In this document: positions 32,164 to 45,148 of the stretch, in pieces | How positions within the stretch are numbered: the first letter of the stretch is position 1 | How the letters are laid out: each line of letters opens with the position of its first letter | Assembly: GCF_030219325.1 (NCBI RefSeq) | Contig: NZ_CP126625.1 | Span: 310,001-374,000, forward strand | Direction: 5' to 3' | Source: Geothrix sp. | Lineage (GTDB): Bacteria > Acidobacteriota > Holophagae > Holophagales > Holophagaceae | DNA: 64,000 bases | Program-made: the position numbers and the translations under genes | The notes under the pieces: model-generated | The model's input: the letters and a program-made list of their open reading frames with translations, nothing else | The model's database searches: none | Told to the model about the DNA's origin: nothing

Positions 32164-33054
32164 ATGGTCGTCCGCGCAGCCAAGTGGAGTTGGAGCCGCA
32201 CGGGGTTGCAGCGCCTGGCCCTGGTCCTCCTCTGGCTGGGGCACGGCACCTGGGTGCTGCTGGGGCCGAATCCCGCCCGTCACTGGATGACCTTCATGGA
32301 CGTGCTCTCGCGTCCATCCCAGTCCATCGCCGCCCGGTGGGAGGGCTGGCGGGCCGCCCGCCGGGATTCCGGGCGCAGCCTGGCGGAGCTCCGCGCCGAG
32401 AATGCGCGGCTGGGGGCCGAGCTGACCCAGTTCCGCACCCAGCAGGCCCAGCAGGCCCCGCGGCTGGCCGAGGCTGACGAGGCCGTGCGGATGCTCGGCC
32501 TGAAGCAGCAGATTCCGCTGGAGCTGAAGTCGGCGCGGGTGCTCTTCGCGACGCGCCCGGCCACCTTCGGCGGCCTGATCCTGGACCGGGGCCAGGACCT
32601 GGGATTGGAACCGGACCAGGGCGTCCTGGTGCCGGAGGGCATCGTGGGGCGCCTCTGGTCCGTTGGCGCCACCCAGTCGAAGGTGCTCCCCGCCGACGCC
32701 CCCAATGCCTCGGTGGCCGTGATGCTCATGCGCAGCCGGGCCACCGGCGTCCTCCAGGGACTGGGCTCAGGGCGGGCGCTGATCCGCTACGTGAGCAACC
32801 AGGAGGTCGTGCAGGCGGGCGAGGCGGTCCTCACCAGCGGGCTGGACCGGGTCTTCCCCCGGGGCCTGCTCGTGGGCTATGTGGCCGAAGTGGCCAAGGG
32901 CGATCTCGAGTTGCGGGTGATCGTCCACCTCTCGGCGCCCCTCGACCGGGTGAATGCCGTCCTGGTGCTGCCCCCCCAGCCGCCCCTGGAGGTGCAGCCG
33001 CCCTTCGTGGCGCCGGAGCCGAAGACCCAGCAGCGGAAGCGGGGGGCACCATGA
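32164..33054 (+). CDS. mreC: Rod-shape determining protein MreC
   Basis: 296 residues from ATG 32164 (GGGAGG upstream). One N-terminal membrane helix (LALVLLWLGHGTWVLLG), a coiled coil (~residues 60-110, SLAELRAENARLGAELTQFRTQQ), then the MreC beta-barrel domain with 'ATRPATFGGLILDRGQDLGLEPDQGVLVPEGIVGRL' and 'VLTSGLDRVFPRGLLVGYV'. Periplasmic scaffold linking MreB/MreD to PBP2. Stop overlaps the mreD start. Confidence 0.95.
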   Translation: MVVRAAKWSWSRTGLQRLALVLLWLGHGTWVLLGPNPARHWMTFMDVLSRPSQSIAARWEGWRAARRDSGRSLAELRAENARLGAELTQFRTQQAQQAPRLAEADEAVRMLGLKQQIPLELKSARVLFATRPATFGGLILDRGQDLGLEPDQGVLVPEGIVGRLWSVGATQSKVLPADAPNASVAVMLMRSRATGVLQGLGSGRALIRYVSNQEVVQAGEAVLTSGLDRVFPRGLLVGYVAEVAKGDLELRVIVHLSAPLDRVNAVLVLPPQPPLEVQPPFVAPEPKTQQRKRGAP

Positions 33055-33539
33055 GGCTCGCCGCTCCCACCCTCACCCGCCAGAACCTGCTCTGTGCCGC
33101 CGCGCTGGGCCTCGTCGCCCTCAGCGCGCCGTTCCCGGGCCTCCAGCCCATCTTCCACGCCGCCCTGGTGCTGGCGCTCGCGCCGAGGGCCGGATCTCCG
33201 CTGTTCGGCGCCCTGTGGGCCCTGGCCGCGGGTTGGACCCTGGAGGGCTCCCTGCGCCTCTACCCCCACCTCGGCGGGACGGCCTGGGCGGACCTGACCC
33301 TGGTCCTGCTGGCCGGCTGGATGGCCGGGCGCTGGCCCCTGGAGGGGCTGAAGGGCTGGCTGGCCCGCCTCGCCGCGCTGAGCGTTCTCCACGCCCTCCT
33401 GGCGCATGGGGCCGTGCGCCTTGCCACCACCTCGCACCCCTGGGGCTGGGGGTGGTTCTGGACCCTGCTGACCGTGCCGGTCTGGGGCTGGCTGGCCTGG
33501 CGCCTGCTCCATGCAGGCACCGGGTCCGGGCGACGCTGA
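33051..33539 (+). CDS. mreD: Rod-shape determining protein MreD
   Basis: 162 residues, ATG overlapping the mreC stop (ATGA). Five or so hydrophobic helices in a Leu/Ala/Trp-rich protein, standard MreD length. Sequence is poorly conserved in this family; assignment rests mainly on size, hydrophobicity and position between mreC and mrdA. Confidence 0.85.
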   Translation: MRLAAPTLTRQNLLCAAALGLVALSAPFPGLQPIFHAALVLALAPRAGSPLFGALWALAAGWTLEGSLRLYPHLGGTAWADLTLVLLAGWMAGRWPLEGLKGWLARLAALSVLHALLAHGAVRLATTSHPWGWGWFWTLLTVPVWGWLAWRLLHAGTGSGRR

Positions 33540-33540
33540 G

Positions 33541-35429
33541 ATGGATCCCCGGCAGCGCCCCCTTCTGCGCCGGAGGCTCGGGGCCTTCAAGGTGATGACC
33601 TGGAGCCTGGTGGCCCTGCTGGTCCTCATCTACGCGTGGCTGCAGCTGGTGCGCTACTGGGAGTTCAAGCAGCTGGCTCTGCAGCAGGCGGTGAAGGTGC
33701 GGCCCATTCCGGCGCCTCGCGGCCTGGTGCTGGATCGCAACGGCCAGCGGCTGGTGGACAACCGCCGGGCCCTGCACCTGGTCATCCAGCGGGAGGACCT
33801 GCCCACCCGGCCGGAGGTGGTGGCTTCGCTCGCCGCGGCGCTGCAGGTGGATCCGGCGGCCCTGACCCGGAAGATCCAGAGCTACCGCCTGGCGGGCAAG
33901 GGGCGGCCCCTGGTCCTGAAGGAGAACCTCGATGAGGCGGGCATCGCTATCGCCGAGCGCATCCGGGCCCGCTTCCCCTTCCTGGGCGTGGAGGTGGCGC
34001 CCCGCCGGGTCTACCTCGGCGACGAGCTGGCGGGCCACGTGCTTGGCTACGTGGGGGAGGTCGACGAACCGCTGATGAAGGCCAAGCCCGACCTCTACCG
34101 GCTCGGCGAGACCATCGGCAAGGAGGGCTTCGAGGCCAGCGGCAACGACAAACTGAAGGGCCTGGATGGCCAGAAGCGCATCCTGGTGGACCAGCTGGGC
34201 ACGGAAGTCGCCAACTTCGGCCAGGAGGATGCCACGGCTGGCCGCAGCCTCTACCTGACCCTTGACGCCGGGATGCAGAAGATCGCCCAGGACGCCATGG
34301 GCGAGGAGGCCGGGGCCGTGGTGGTCCTGGATCTGCGGGATGGCGGGGTGCTGGCGATGTACTCCAGCCCCTCGTACGATCCGAACCTCTTCCTGAACCG
34401 GCTCAGCCAGGACATGGTGGACCGCTACCTGGCCAACAACCTCACCAAGCCCATGGTGAACCGGCCCATCCAGGGCATCTACGCGCCCGGCTCCACCTTC
34501 AAGCTGCTGGTGGCCCTGGCGGCCCTGGAGAAGGGCATCGCCACGCCCCAGACGGCCATCTACTGCGCCGGGAAGAAGAACTTCTACGGCCGGGATTTCC
34601 GCTGCGACAAGCCCACGGGCCACGGCAGCCTGGCCATGGTGCAGGCCATCGCCCAGAGCTGCGACGTCTACTTCTATGAGCTGGCCTCCCGCCTGGACAT
34701 CGACGACATCTACGCGACGGCCGAGAAGTACGGGCTCACGGAGCGCACGGGCATCGACCTCCCCCAGGAGAAGCGCACCCGCATCCCCAGCCGGGCCTGG
34801 AAGAAGAAGGCCGCGCCGAAGGATCCCAAGTGGTACGCCGGCGAGACCATCAGCGTGGGCATCGGCCAGGGCGCCGTGGGCGTGACGCCCCTGGGCCTGG
34901 CCCGCTTCTATGCCCTGCTGGCCACCAGGGGCAAGCTGCTCACGCCGCACCTCTTCTACGGCTTCCGGGATGACCAGAGCAACGAGCTGCAGCCCGCGCC
35001 GCCCCCCGCCTTCAAGGACACGCCGCTCGATCCGAAGCACTGGGCCACCCTGGACGAGGGCCTCGCCGAAGTGGTGCAGAGCGGCACGGCCGGCGCCAAC
35101 CCCTTCATCCGCGAGATCGCCAAGCTCGTCCCCTTCTCGGGCAAGACCGGCACCGCTCAGGTGGCCACCTTCGTGGACAAGGCCCACTACGCGCGCCAGG
35201 CCAAGAAGCTCAAGGACCACGCCCTCTTCGCGGGCTACGCGCCCCGCGATCATCCCCAGATCGCCTTCGCCGTGGTGGTGGAGAACGCGGGCTTCGGTTC
35301 CACCGCCGCCGCCCCCGTGGCGGCCAAGCTCGTGAAGTACTGGTGCCTGGACCGGCTCTCCAACCCCCTGCCGGCGCCCCGGGGCCGGATGGTGGATCCC
35401 TTCGCGCCTCAGCCGACGGAGACCCAGGA

Positions 35430-35433
<4 letters not shown>
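33541..35433 (+). CDS. mrdA: Penicillin-binding protein 2 (elongation transpeptidase)
   Basis: 630 residues from ATG 33541, one base after the mreD stop. Short cytosolic N-terminus and one membrane helix (VMTWSLVALLVLIYAWLQL), PBP dimerisation region (RPIPAPRGLVLDRNGQ…), then the transpeptidase domain. Active-site Ser is in GSTFK (YAPGSTFKLL), the second motif is S-C-D (IAQSCDVYFYE) and the third is KTGT (SGKTGTAQV). Crosslinks peptidoglycan in the rod complex with RodA. An upstream in-frame start at 33511 would overlap mreD and is less likely. Confidence 0.95.
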
Positions 35434-38532
<3,099 letters not shown>

Positions 38533-38620
38533 TCCTGGACGAATGGGCCCGGGGGGAAAAAGCCCTGGACGGGGGGGCAGGCCCGTCCGATGATCGGGAA
38601 ACCATCGTCCGGAAACCTCC

Positions 38621-39970
38621 GTGCTGACGCGCCTTGGCAAGTTCGAAATCGTACGGCTGCTGGCCCAGGGAAGCATGGGTGAGGTCTACGTGGGTCGCGA
38701 TCCGATCATCGGCCGGGAGGTGGCCATCAAGGTCATCCACACGGCGGCCGGCATGGGCCCCCAGGCCCGGGAGCGCTTCGCCACCGAGGCCCGCGCCGCC
38801 GGCGTGCTGAACCACCCCAACATCGTGACCGTCCACGAGCTGGGCGAGGAGCAGGGCGTCCTCTACCTGGCCATGGAGTTGGTGAAGGGGGAGGACCTGG
38901 GCACGCTGATCCGGGCCGGCACGCTTTCCCCCAAGGACACCCTCGAGGTGCTGGCCCAGGTCTGTGATGGCCTGGCCATGGCCCACCGCCACCAGATCCT
39001 GCACCGGGACATCAAGCCCTCGAACATCCGGGTCGTGTGGGACGGCAAGAGCCTCCAGGCCAAGGTGCTGGACTTCGGCGTGGCCAAGATCATCAACACG
39101 GACACCACGGACGAGGGCACGGTCTTCGGCACCGTGAACTACATGGCGCCGGAGTACCTGCAGAGCGGCCGTCCCGACTCCCGCAGCGATCTCTTCGCCG
39201 TGGGCGTGATCCTCTACGAGTCCCTGGCCGGCATCCCGCCTTTCGACGGCCCCAGCCCCGGCTCGGTCATCTACCGGCTGCTCCACGAGAACCCCACGCC
39301 GCTGCCGCCCACGGCCTTCCAGGGCATCAGCCGTGATGTGCAGGGCATCCTCCACCACGCCCTGGCCAAGGACCCGGCCAACCGCTTCCAGACCGCGGAG
39401 GACCTGGCGGCGGTCCTGCGCGCGGCCAAGGACACGGCCTGGCGCTGGGAGCAGGAGCGCCCCACGGTGGCCCTCAAGATCAAGGGGCTGATGTCCCCCG
39501 GCCGCGGACCCACGCCTCCCACACCACCGCGGGGCGTGCCGATGGTGCGCCCGACGCCGCATCCCGCCCCGGCGAAACAGGCCAGCACCACGGCTTCCGG
39601 ATCCATGTTCAGCCCCGTGATCGTGTCCCGTCCGGCGGCCCGCGAAGCGCTGGCCCCCCAGGGCACCGGCCCCTACGGCCGCGCCGAGGTCCGCCAGGAC
39701 GTGCTGGAGACCACCAAGCTCCAGCTGCTCCAGGCCCTGGAGATCGATCCGAGGAACGCCAAGGCCCACGCCATGCTGCTGGTCACCCACTACCGCCTGG
39801 GCCGCATGGATGCCGTGATGCAGACCCTGCGCCAGGCCCGGGACCGCGGCATCCCCTCGGCGGAGCTCCGGGCCGTGCCCCGCTGCAACCAGGTGGTGGC
39901 GGAAGAGCTGCAGACCTGCCACCTGCCCCTGGACCTGCATGGCGAATTCATGGAGTACTTCGGACTCTGA
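38621..39970 (+). CDS. Ser/Thr protein kinase with TPR-like C-terminus
   Basis: 449 residues from GTG 38621. Hanks-type kinase domain at ~8-265: glycine loop AQGSMGEVYVG, Lys in VAIKVIH, HRDIKPSNIRV, DFGVAK, YMAPEYL. The linker is Pro-rich. The C-terminal ~90 residues (TTKLQLLQALEIDPRNAKAHAMLLVTHYRLGRMDAVMQTLRQARDRG) read as TPR-like helices. No membrane helix is seen, so cytosolic. Paralogue of the next gene, with the same overall plan; probably a tandem duplication. Confidence 0.92.
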   Translation: MLTRLGKFEIVRLLAQGSMGEVYVGRDPIIGREVAIKVIHTAAGMGPQARERFATEARAAGVLNHPNIVTVHELGEEQGVLYLAMELVKGEDLGTLIRAGTLSPKDTLEVLAQVCDGLAMAHRHQILHRDIKPSNIRVVWDGKSLQAKVLDFGVAKIINTDTTDEGTVFGTVNYMAPEYLQSGRPDSRSDLFAVGVILYESLAGIPPFDGPSPGSVIYRLLHENPTPLPPTAFQGISRDVQGILHHALAKDPANRFQTAEDLAAVLRAAKDTAWRWEQERPTVALKIKGLMSPGRGPTPPTPPRGVPMVRPTPHPAPAKQASTTASGSMFSPVIVSRPAAREALAPQGTGPYGRAEVRQDVLETTKLQLLQALEIDPRNAKAHAMLLVTHYRLGRMDAVMQTLRQARDRGIPSAELRAVPRCNQVVAEELQTCHLPLDLHGEFMEYFGL

Positions 39971-40039
39971 AGCTTTCCCGGGGCTCAACCGAGAAGGAGG
40001 GTCTGGGTTCCATGGTGTTTAGAGTGCCTAGGTGGTGAC

Positions 40040-41593
40040 ATGCTCCAGAAGCTGGGCCGGTTCGAGATCCTGAAGCGCCTAGGGCAGGGCGCCATGGGAG
40101 AGGTCTACCTGGGGCTCGATCCGGCCATCGGCCGAGAGGTTGCCCTCAAGACCATCCACCGCGAGGCGGCCCAGGGTGCCGAGGCGCGGGAGCGCTTCGC
40201 CCGGGAGGCCCGGGCCGCAGGCACGCTGAACCATCCGAACCTGGTGACCATCCACGAATTCGGCGAGGACCAGGGGGTGCTCTACCTGGCCATGGAATTC
40301 GTGCCCGGCGTGGACCTGGAGGCCATGCTGCGCGATCGCGTGCTGGCCCCGGTGGAGGCCCTGGAGGTGCTGGCCCAGGTCTGCGATGGCCTGGGCTACG
40401 CCCACCAGAAGGGCGTGCTGCACCGGGACATCAAGCCCAGCAACATCCGCGTGCGCCGCGAAGGCGACCGCCTGCATGCCAAGGTCATGGATTTCGGCAT
40501 CGCCCGGGTGGCGGGCTCGGACATGACGGGCACCGGCACCCTGCTGGGCACCTTCGGCTACATGGCGCCGGAGTACATCCGCACCGGTGTGCCCGACCCC
40601 CGCAGCGACCTCTTCGCCGTGGGGGTGATCCTCTACGAGGCCCTGGCGGGCCATCGGCCCTTCGAGGGGGACACCACCGCGACCATCCTCTACCGCCTCG
40701 TGAATGAAGAGCCCGCGCCCCTGTCCGCCTCCGACCTGCGCGGTCTCGGGCCTCAGGTGGGTCAGCTGCTGGCCAAGGCCCTGGCCAAGGATCCCGCCCA
40801 GCGCTTCCCGACTGCGGAGGCCATGGCCCGCACCTTGCGCGAGGCAATGGATCCCGCCTGGGCCGGCCTGCCCGGCACCCAACCCACCCGGGCCCTGCCC
40901 AGATCGGCGGTGCCGCCCCTCGCGACCACCCCTCGGCGGACATCACGGAGTCCCTGGCCCTGGATCGCCATCGCGTCCACGGTCGTGGCTGGAGGGGTGG
41001 GCGTCTGGGCCTGGCGGGACTTACCGAAGGCCCCCCGGCTCATCACGCTGCCCGCTCCGACCACCTCGGTGCCTGCCGCCCCGGGGCCCGCGGTTGAAGC
41101 TGGCGCGAAGTCCGATCCGAAGCCGACCCTCAAGCCCGAGGCCAGACCCGACTTGCGGTCCACTCCCAAAGCGTCCACCCACCCCAGCCCGGCTCCGAAG
41201 GCCGCGCCGCGCCTGTCCGAGCAGGAGGCGGCCGACCTGCTCAACGAGGCCGCCAAGGGCATGGTGGACCAACCCCAGGGCAGCCTGGCCCAGTGCGACC
41301 GCGTGCTGCGGGACCACCCCCTGAACCCCCGGGCCTACGCCCTCAAGTGCGTCGCGCTCTATGGGCTGGGGCGCTACCAGGAAATGCCGGGCGTCCTGGA
41401 CGCGGGCAAGGAGCAGGGCGTGAAGCCGGTCCAGCTGCTGGCTTTCGGCTCCTTCCAGGCCATGCTCCGCGAGGAGCGGCGGGAGCATCGCCTCCCGCGG
41501 GAGGTGCGGGAATCCCTGGCGGCCGAGATGCCGCTGGGCTCGTTGCGGCCGGGGCAGGGTGCCTGGCAGCAGCGGAAGGCTCAGAGGGACTGA
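40040..41593 (+). CDS. Ser/Thr protein kinase, membrane-anchored
   Basis: 517 residues from ATG 40040. Kinase domain with GQGAMGEVYLG, VALKTIH, HRDIKPSNIRV, DFGIARV and YMAPEYI. A membrane helix (PWPWIAIASTVVAGGVGVWAW) lies at ~residue 313-333. It is followed by a Pro/Lys/Ala-rich outer linker and a TPR-like C-terminal region (GMVDQPQGSLAQCDRVLRDHPLNPRAYALKCVALYGLGRYQEM). It differs from the upstream paralogue mainly by the membrane segment. Its 3' end overlaps the convergent lipoprotein gene by 13 bp. Confidence 0.92.
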   Translation: MLQKLGRFEILKRLGQGAMGEVYLGLDPAIGREVALKTIHREAAQGAEARERFAREARAAGTLNHPNLVTIHEFGEDQGVLYLAMEFVPGVDLEAMLRDRVLAPVEALEVLAQVCDGLGYAHQKGVLHRDIKPSNIRVRREGDRLHAKVMDFGIARVAGSDMTGTGTLLGTFGYMAPEYIRTGVPDPRSDLFAVGVILYEALAGHRPFEGDTTATILYRLVNEEPAPLSASDLRGLGPQVGQLLAKALAKDPAQRFPTAEAMARTLREAMDPAWAGLPGTQPTRALPRSAVPPLATTPRRTSRSPWPWIAIASTVVAGGVGVWAWRDLPKAPRLITLPAPTTSVPAAPGPAVEAGAKSDPKPTLKPEARPDLRSTPKASTHPSPAPKAAPRLSEQEAADLLNEAAKGMVDQPQGSLAQCDRVLRDHPLNPRAYALKCVALYGLGRYQEMPGVLDAGKEQGVKPVQLLAFGSFQAMLREERREHRLPREVRESLAAEMPLGSLRPGQGAWQQRKAQRD

Positions 41594-41994
41594 ACGGACT
41601 GCAGCAGCCACTCACCCTGGCGTTTGCGCCAGGTCAGGCGGAAGCTGCGCTGCGTGGCGTCCTGGGGCAGCAGTCCGCCGCCGTGGCTGGTGAGGATCAG
41701 GTCCACCGCCTGGATGGCCTCGCTTCCCTGGACGGCGACCTCGTTGCGCACCTCCGTCACGCCGACCTTCCCCTGCCGGAAGGTGCCCATGAGGAAGAAG
41801 CGGGCCGTGGCGCGGTCCATGCCCTCCGGACCACGAAACGCAGGGTCCAGCGGGGCCATGGCGGCAGTGGCGTCCCCGGCTTCCACGGCCACACGGCAGG
41901 CCTCGAAGGCCTTCCGCACCTGGGCCTCGGGGTTGTCGGCCCGGCAGGCCAGGAGGACCGCCAGGACGCAAACCGAGGCAATCCTTTTCCTCAT
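41581..41994 (-). CDS. Small lipoprotein, NTF2-like
   Basis: 137 residues from ATG 41994. Lipobox in MRKRIASVCVLAVLLAC (Cys 17). Mature part 'VRKAFEACRVAVEAGDATAAMAPLDPAFRG…AVDLILTSHGG…FRLTWRKRQGEWLLQSVQSL' has the pattern of SnoaL/NTF2-like accessory lipoproteins, ending in the usual 'W-rkeg-WkI'. Ligand unknown. Confidence 0.7.
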   Translation of the reverse strand: MRKRIASVCVLAVLLACRADNPEAQVRKAFEACRVAVEAGDATAAMAPLDPAFRGPEGMDRATARFFLMGTFRQGKVGVTEVRNEVAVQGSEAIQAVDLILTSHGGGLLPQDATQRSFRLTWRKRQGEWLLQSVQSL

Positions 41995-42037
41995 GGGCCC
42001 ACCCCATCACACTGGACGATCACGGAAGGATAGCGCC

Positions 42038-43192
42038 ATGGACCACAAAGGCCGCTTCGACACGCTCTGCATCCACGCCGGCCAGGCGCCGGACCCCACC
42101 AATGGCGCCATCATGACGCCTGTGTACTTCACCAGCACCTACATCCAGGAGGGGCTGGGCATCAACAAGGGCTTCGACTACGCCCGCGTGCGCAACCCCA
42201 CCCGCGACGCGGTGGAGGCCAACCTCGCGGCCCTGGAAGGCGGTGCCCACGGCATGGCCTTCGGTTCGGGCATGGCGGCGGTGCAGGCCATCTTCGAGCA
42301 GCTTTCCAGCGGCGACCACGTGGTGCTGGGCGACAACGTGTACGGCGGCACCTTCCGCCTGCTGGACAAGGTGATGACCCGGTTCGGCCTCACCTACACC
42401 CAGGTGGACACGGGTGATCTCGCCGCCTTCAAGGCGGCCCTGCGGCCTAACACGAAGCTGGTGATGCTGGAGACGCCCACCAATCCCATGCTGGGGATCA
42501 CCGACATCCCCGGCGTGCGCCAGGTGATGACCCTGATGGGCTGCACCGCCGTGCTGGCGGTGGACAACACCTTCGCCACGCCCTTCAACCAGCGGCCCCT
42601 GGAACTGGGCGCGGACCTGGTCTTCCACTCCACGACGAAGTACCTGAATGGCCACAGCGACTCCATCGGCGGCATCGCCATCACCAACCGCGAAGACATC
42701 GCCGAGGGCCTGCGCTTCCACCAGAAGGCCGCTGGCGGCATCCTCTCGCCCATGGAGTCCTGGCTCATCCTGCGCGGCACCAAGACCCTGCACCTGCGCA
42801 TGGAGCGCCACAATGCCAGCGCCCTCACCATCGCCCGCTGGCTGGAGGGCCGCAAGGACCTGCAGCGTGTCTACTATCCGGGCCTGGAATCCCATCCCCA
42901 GCACGCCCTGGCCAAGCAGCAGATGAAGGGCTTCTCGGGCATCGTGAGCTTCGATACCGGCGATGCCGAGCGCACCCGCCGCATGGCCTCGGCGTTCAAG
43001 GTGTTCTCCCTGGCCGAAAGCCTCGGCGGCGTGGAAAGCCTCGTCTGCCACCCGGCCAGCATGACCCACGGCAGCGTGCCCGAGGCCGACCGCCAGCGCC
43101 TGGGCATCAACGACAACCTGCTGCGCCTGAGCGTGGGCGTGGAGGATGTCCGCGACCTGATCGACGACCTGGACCGGGTGCTGAAGGTCTAG
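42038..43192 (+). CDS. Trans-sulfuration PLP enzyme (cystathionine gamma-synthase/lyase family)
   Basis: 384 residues from ATG 42038 with GGAAGGA upstream. Type I PLP enzyme: 'YARVRNPTRDAVEANLAALEGG', 'FGSGMAAVQAIF', 'DNVYGGTFRLLDKV', 'ETPTNPMLGITDI', PLP Lys in 'HSTTKYLNGHSDSIGG' and C-terminal 'SLGGVESLVCHPASMTH'. Acts in methionine/cysteine interconversion; synthase versus lyase cannot be decided from the sequence. The longer in-frame reading upstream has no support. Convergent overlap of 4 bp with the CYTH gene. Confidence 0.93.
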   Translation: MDHKGRFDTLCIHAGQAPDPTNGAIMTPVYFTSTYIQEGLGINKGFDYARVRNPTRDAVEANLAALEGGAHGMAFGSGMAAVQAIFEQLSSGDHVVLGDNVYGGTFRLLDKVMTRFGLTYTQVDTGDLAAFKAALRPNTKLVMLETPTNPMLGITDIPGVRQVMTLMGCTAVLAVDNTFATPFNQRPLELGADLVFHSTTKYLNGHSDSIGGIAITNREDIAEGLRFHQKAAGGILSPMESWLILRGTKTLHLRMERHNASALTIARWLEGRKDLQRVYYPGLESHPQHALAKQQMKGFSGIVSFDTGDAERTRRMASAFKVFSLAESLGGVESLVCHPASMTHGSVPEADRQRLGINDNLLRLSVGVEDVRDLIDDLDRVLKV

Positions 43193-43713
43193 CCCAGCCC
43201 GTTCGCCGCGAAGAGCTCGGGGTAACTGCGGGTCTCGGCGCGGTCGGGGGCGAGGCCCAGGCTCTCCATGGCCACACGGATGGCCTGGGGATCCCCCTCC
43301 AGTTCCAGGTAGCAGCCGAAGGGCGTCTCATCGAGGCAGGCCTCCAGCTCCGTCCGCTCCCACACGGCGCGCACCTTCTCCATGCGCATCACGGGCGCGT
43401 AGCCGAGGGCCCGGAGGATGGCCTCCAGGGCTTCAGGATTCTCGATGCCGCTTTCCTGCTCGGGGCGGATCTTCAGCATGGCGTCGGGGATCTTCGGCCC
43501 CTTCCAGGTGAGCCGTGACTGGCCCGCATAGGATCGCGTGCGCAGGGCCGATCCCACGGCGCGGAGCGACCCGTCCCGGTCCCAGAGCACGCTGATCTCG
43601 GCCTGGGCGGGGTGGACTTCATGGAAGCCCAGGGCCTCCAGCAGGGGCCGGTAGGGACCCGTGGCCGGGATGCGCAGTTTCAGCTCGGTCTCGATGGCGG
43701 ATTTGTGCTTCAT
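43189..43713 (-). CDS. CYTH-domain protein (class IV adenylate cyclase / ThTPase-like)
   Basis: 174 residues from ATG 43713. N-terminal ExExK signature as 'ETELKLRI', then the triphosphate-tunnel residues spread in charged strands: 'LRTRSYAGQSRLTWKGPK', 'RPEQESGIEN', 'RMEKVRAVWERTELEACLDETPFGCYLELEGDP'. Length and motif order match CYTH phosphohydrolases and CyaB-type cyclases. Substrate (ATP, thiamine triphosphate or polyphosphate) is open. Confidence 0.85.
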   Translation of the reverse strand: MKHKSAIETELKLRIPATGPYRPLLEALGFHEVHPAQAEISVLWDRDGSLRAVGSALRTRSYAGQSRLTWKGPKIPDAMLKIRPEQESGIENPEALEAILRALGYAPVMRMEKVRAVWERTELEACLDETPFGCYLELEGDPQAIRVAMESLGLAPDRAETRSYPELFAANGLG

Positions 43714-43770
43714 CTGGGACCGGCCTCCCGCCGGGGTGGGGCATGATGGTGCAAAGGCACCGGAAACCTT

Positions 43771-45063
43771 GTGATCCCCCAACGGTACATCATCGCCAGC
43801 CTCTTCATCGCCGCCATGCTGCTGCTCTTCGCGGTGGTGCAAGCGCCGCGTCCGGTCAGCGCCGGGGGCGTCACGGCCGTGGAGTCGCCCGCGATCATGA
43901 ACCTGGGGGGCTACGAGGCCCAGTCGGAATTCCGGCTGGCCGATGGCTGGGCACCGCGCTTCCAGGGCACCCAGGATCCGGACCAGCCCGATGCCTGGCC
44001 CTTCGAGGGCGGCTTCGGCACGCCCTGGGAGCCGGCCTCGCCCTATCTGGCGGATCAGGGGCTCGCGCTGAACGGCCCCGGGGGCCGCAGCGAGGTGGTG
44101 CTGTGGCGGGGGCTGGAGTGGCGGCACTACCGCTTCGACGCCCCGCTCTGCTCGGCCCGTCTGGATCCTGCCAAGGGCAGCCGCCTGCTGGTGACCCTGC
44201 AGATGGGTCCGGCCCGCTTCGAGAGCCGCCTGCTGGAAATTCCGGAGGGTCGCGTGCTCTGGTCCGCGCAGTCCGGCCCCTGGAGCCGCTTCAGCTGGGA
44301 TGGCCGGGCCGTACTGGTCGGCCTCTCCGAGCCCGGAGAATCAAAGCTGCTGCTCAGCGCGCTGCCCGTGGATGCGGAACCCGGGGAAGCGACCCTCGCG
44401 GCCTGGGACGAGCCCGGCCTGCCGGCGCCGCCCAAGGGCATTGCCACGAAGACGGAGGCCCTGTCCGAGGATGGCCAGGATCTTCCGGGCCTGCGGGTCG
44501 AGTTGCCGTGGCACACGGGAGACCGCGTGTGGATGCCCCACGGCGATCGCCTCTGGCATGGTGGCGCCTCGGGATGGACGCTTTGGGGGCTGGAGGGCCC
44601 CCGCTGGCGCCGCCTGGCCGCCGGCCCCGGCGTGCTGAATGCCCACCCGCCCCAGCGCATGGCCCTGGTGGAGGCCCTTCCGGGCGAGGACATGGTCCGC
44701 AAGCTCAGCCCCGTGGCCAAGGCCGACTGGACCGCGGTGGCTCCCGACGCGTTGCCCTGGCCGGCCTGGGATGCCGCCTGGGCCTGGCGCGAGAGCGGAG
44801 CCTTCGACGCCTGGGATCAGCGCTGGAACGAGAGCGCCCTGCCGCCCGAGCGGCAGCGGCAGGCCCTGTTCGAGTCCTATCGGGCCGAGTGGCGCTCGGC
44901 CATGGGGCTCAGGGCCTCGGTGAAGGGCTGGCTGCCGCGGGGGCCGGAGATCGCCCTGCGGGAGCCCTTCGGCGTGGCCTGGATCTGGGTGGGGGACCGG
45001 GTCCTGATGGTCCGCCTTGTGGAAGTCGAGCGGGTCCGGATTCTCAAGAAGCTGCTGCGCTGA
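43771..45063 (+). CDS. Secreted or membrane-anchored protein, unrecognised
   Basis: 430 residues from GTG 43771. Hydrophobic N-terminus (YIIASLFIAAMLLLFAVVQA) is a signal peptide or anchor. The rest is rich in Trp, Gly and Pro with beta-type repeats (WSRFSWDGRAVLVGLSEPGESKLLLSAL… GDRLWHGGASGWTLWGLEGPRW), suggesting a propeller-like fold. No catalytic motif recognised. Divergent from the CYTH gene. Confidence 0.7.
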   Translation: MIPQRYIIASLFIAAMLLLFAVVQAPRPVSAGGVTAVESPAIMNLGGYEAQSEFRLADGWAPRFQGTQDPDQPDAWPFEGGFGTPWEPASPYLADQGLALNGPGGRSEVVLWRGLEWRHYRFDAPLCSARLDPAKGSRLLVTLQMGPARFESRLLEIPEGRVLWSAQSGPWSRFSWDGRAVLVGLSEPGESKLLLSALPVDAEPGEATLAAWDEPGLPAPPKGIATKTEALSEDGQDLPGLRVELPWHTGDRVWMPHGDRLWHGGASGWTLWGLEGPRWRRLAAGPGVLNAHPPQRMALVEALPGEDMVRKLSPVAKADWTAVAPDALPWPAWDAAWAWRESGAFDAWDQRWNESALPPERQRQALFESYRAEWRSAMGLRASVKGWLPRGPEIALREPFGVAWIWVGDRVLMVRLVEVERVRILKKLLR

Positions 45064-45148
45064 AGCGAACCATTGTTATCGAAGTGCACATTTCTGGTAG
45101 CGTTGTGCCCAGCCACTCTTTCTTCCTCCCGGCTTCCCGAGGTTTCCG

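Noticed and set aside
30556-32283. 575-codon open frame on the minus strand across glutaredoxin, mreB and mreC
   Set aside because: It is the GC-rich mirror of mreB, which has unmistakable actin-fold motifs; the minus frame has His/Gly/Asp-rich composition and no domain.
41624-42037. N-terminal extension of the trans-sulfuration enzyme
   Set aside because: It would run antisense through the lipoprotein gene; the ATG at 42038 has a good ribosome site and fits family length.
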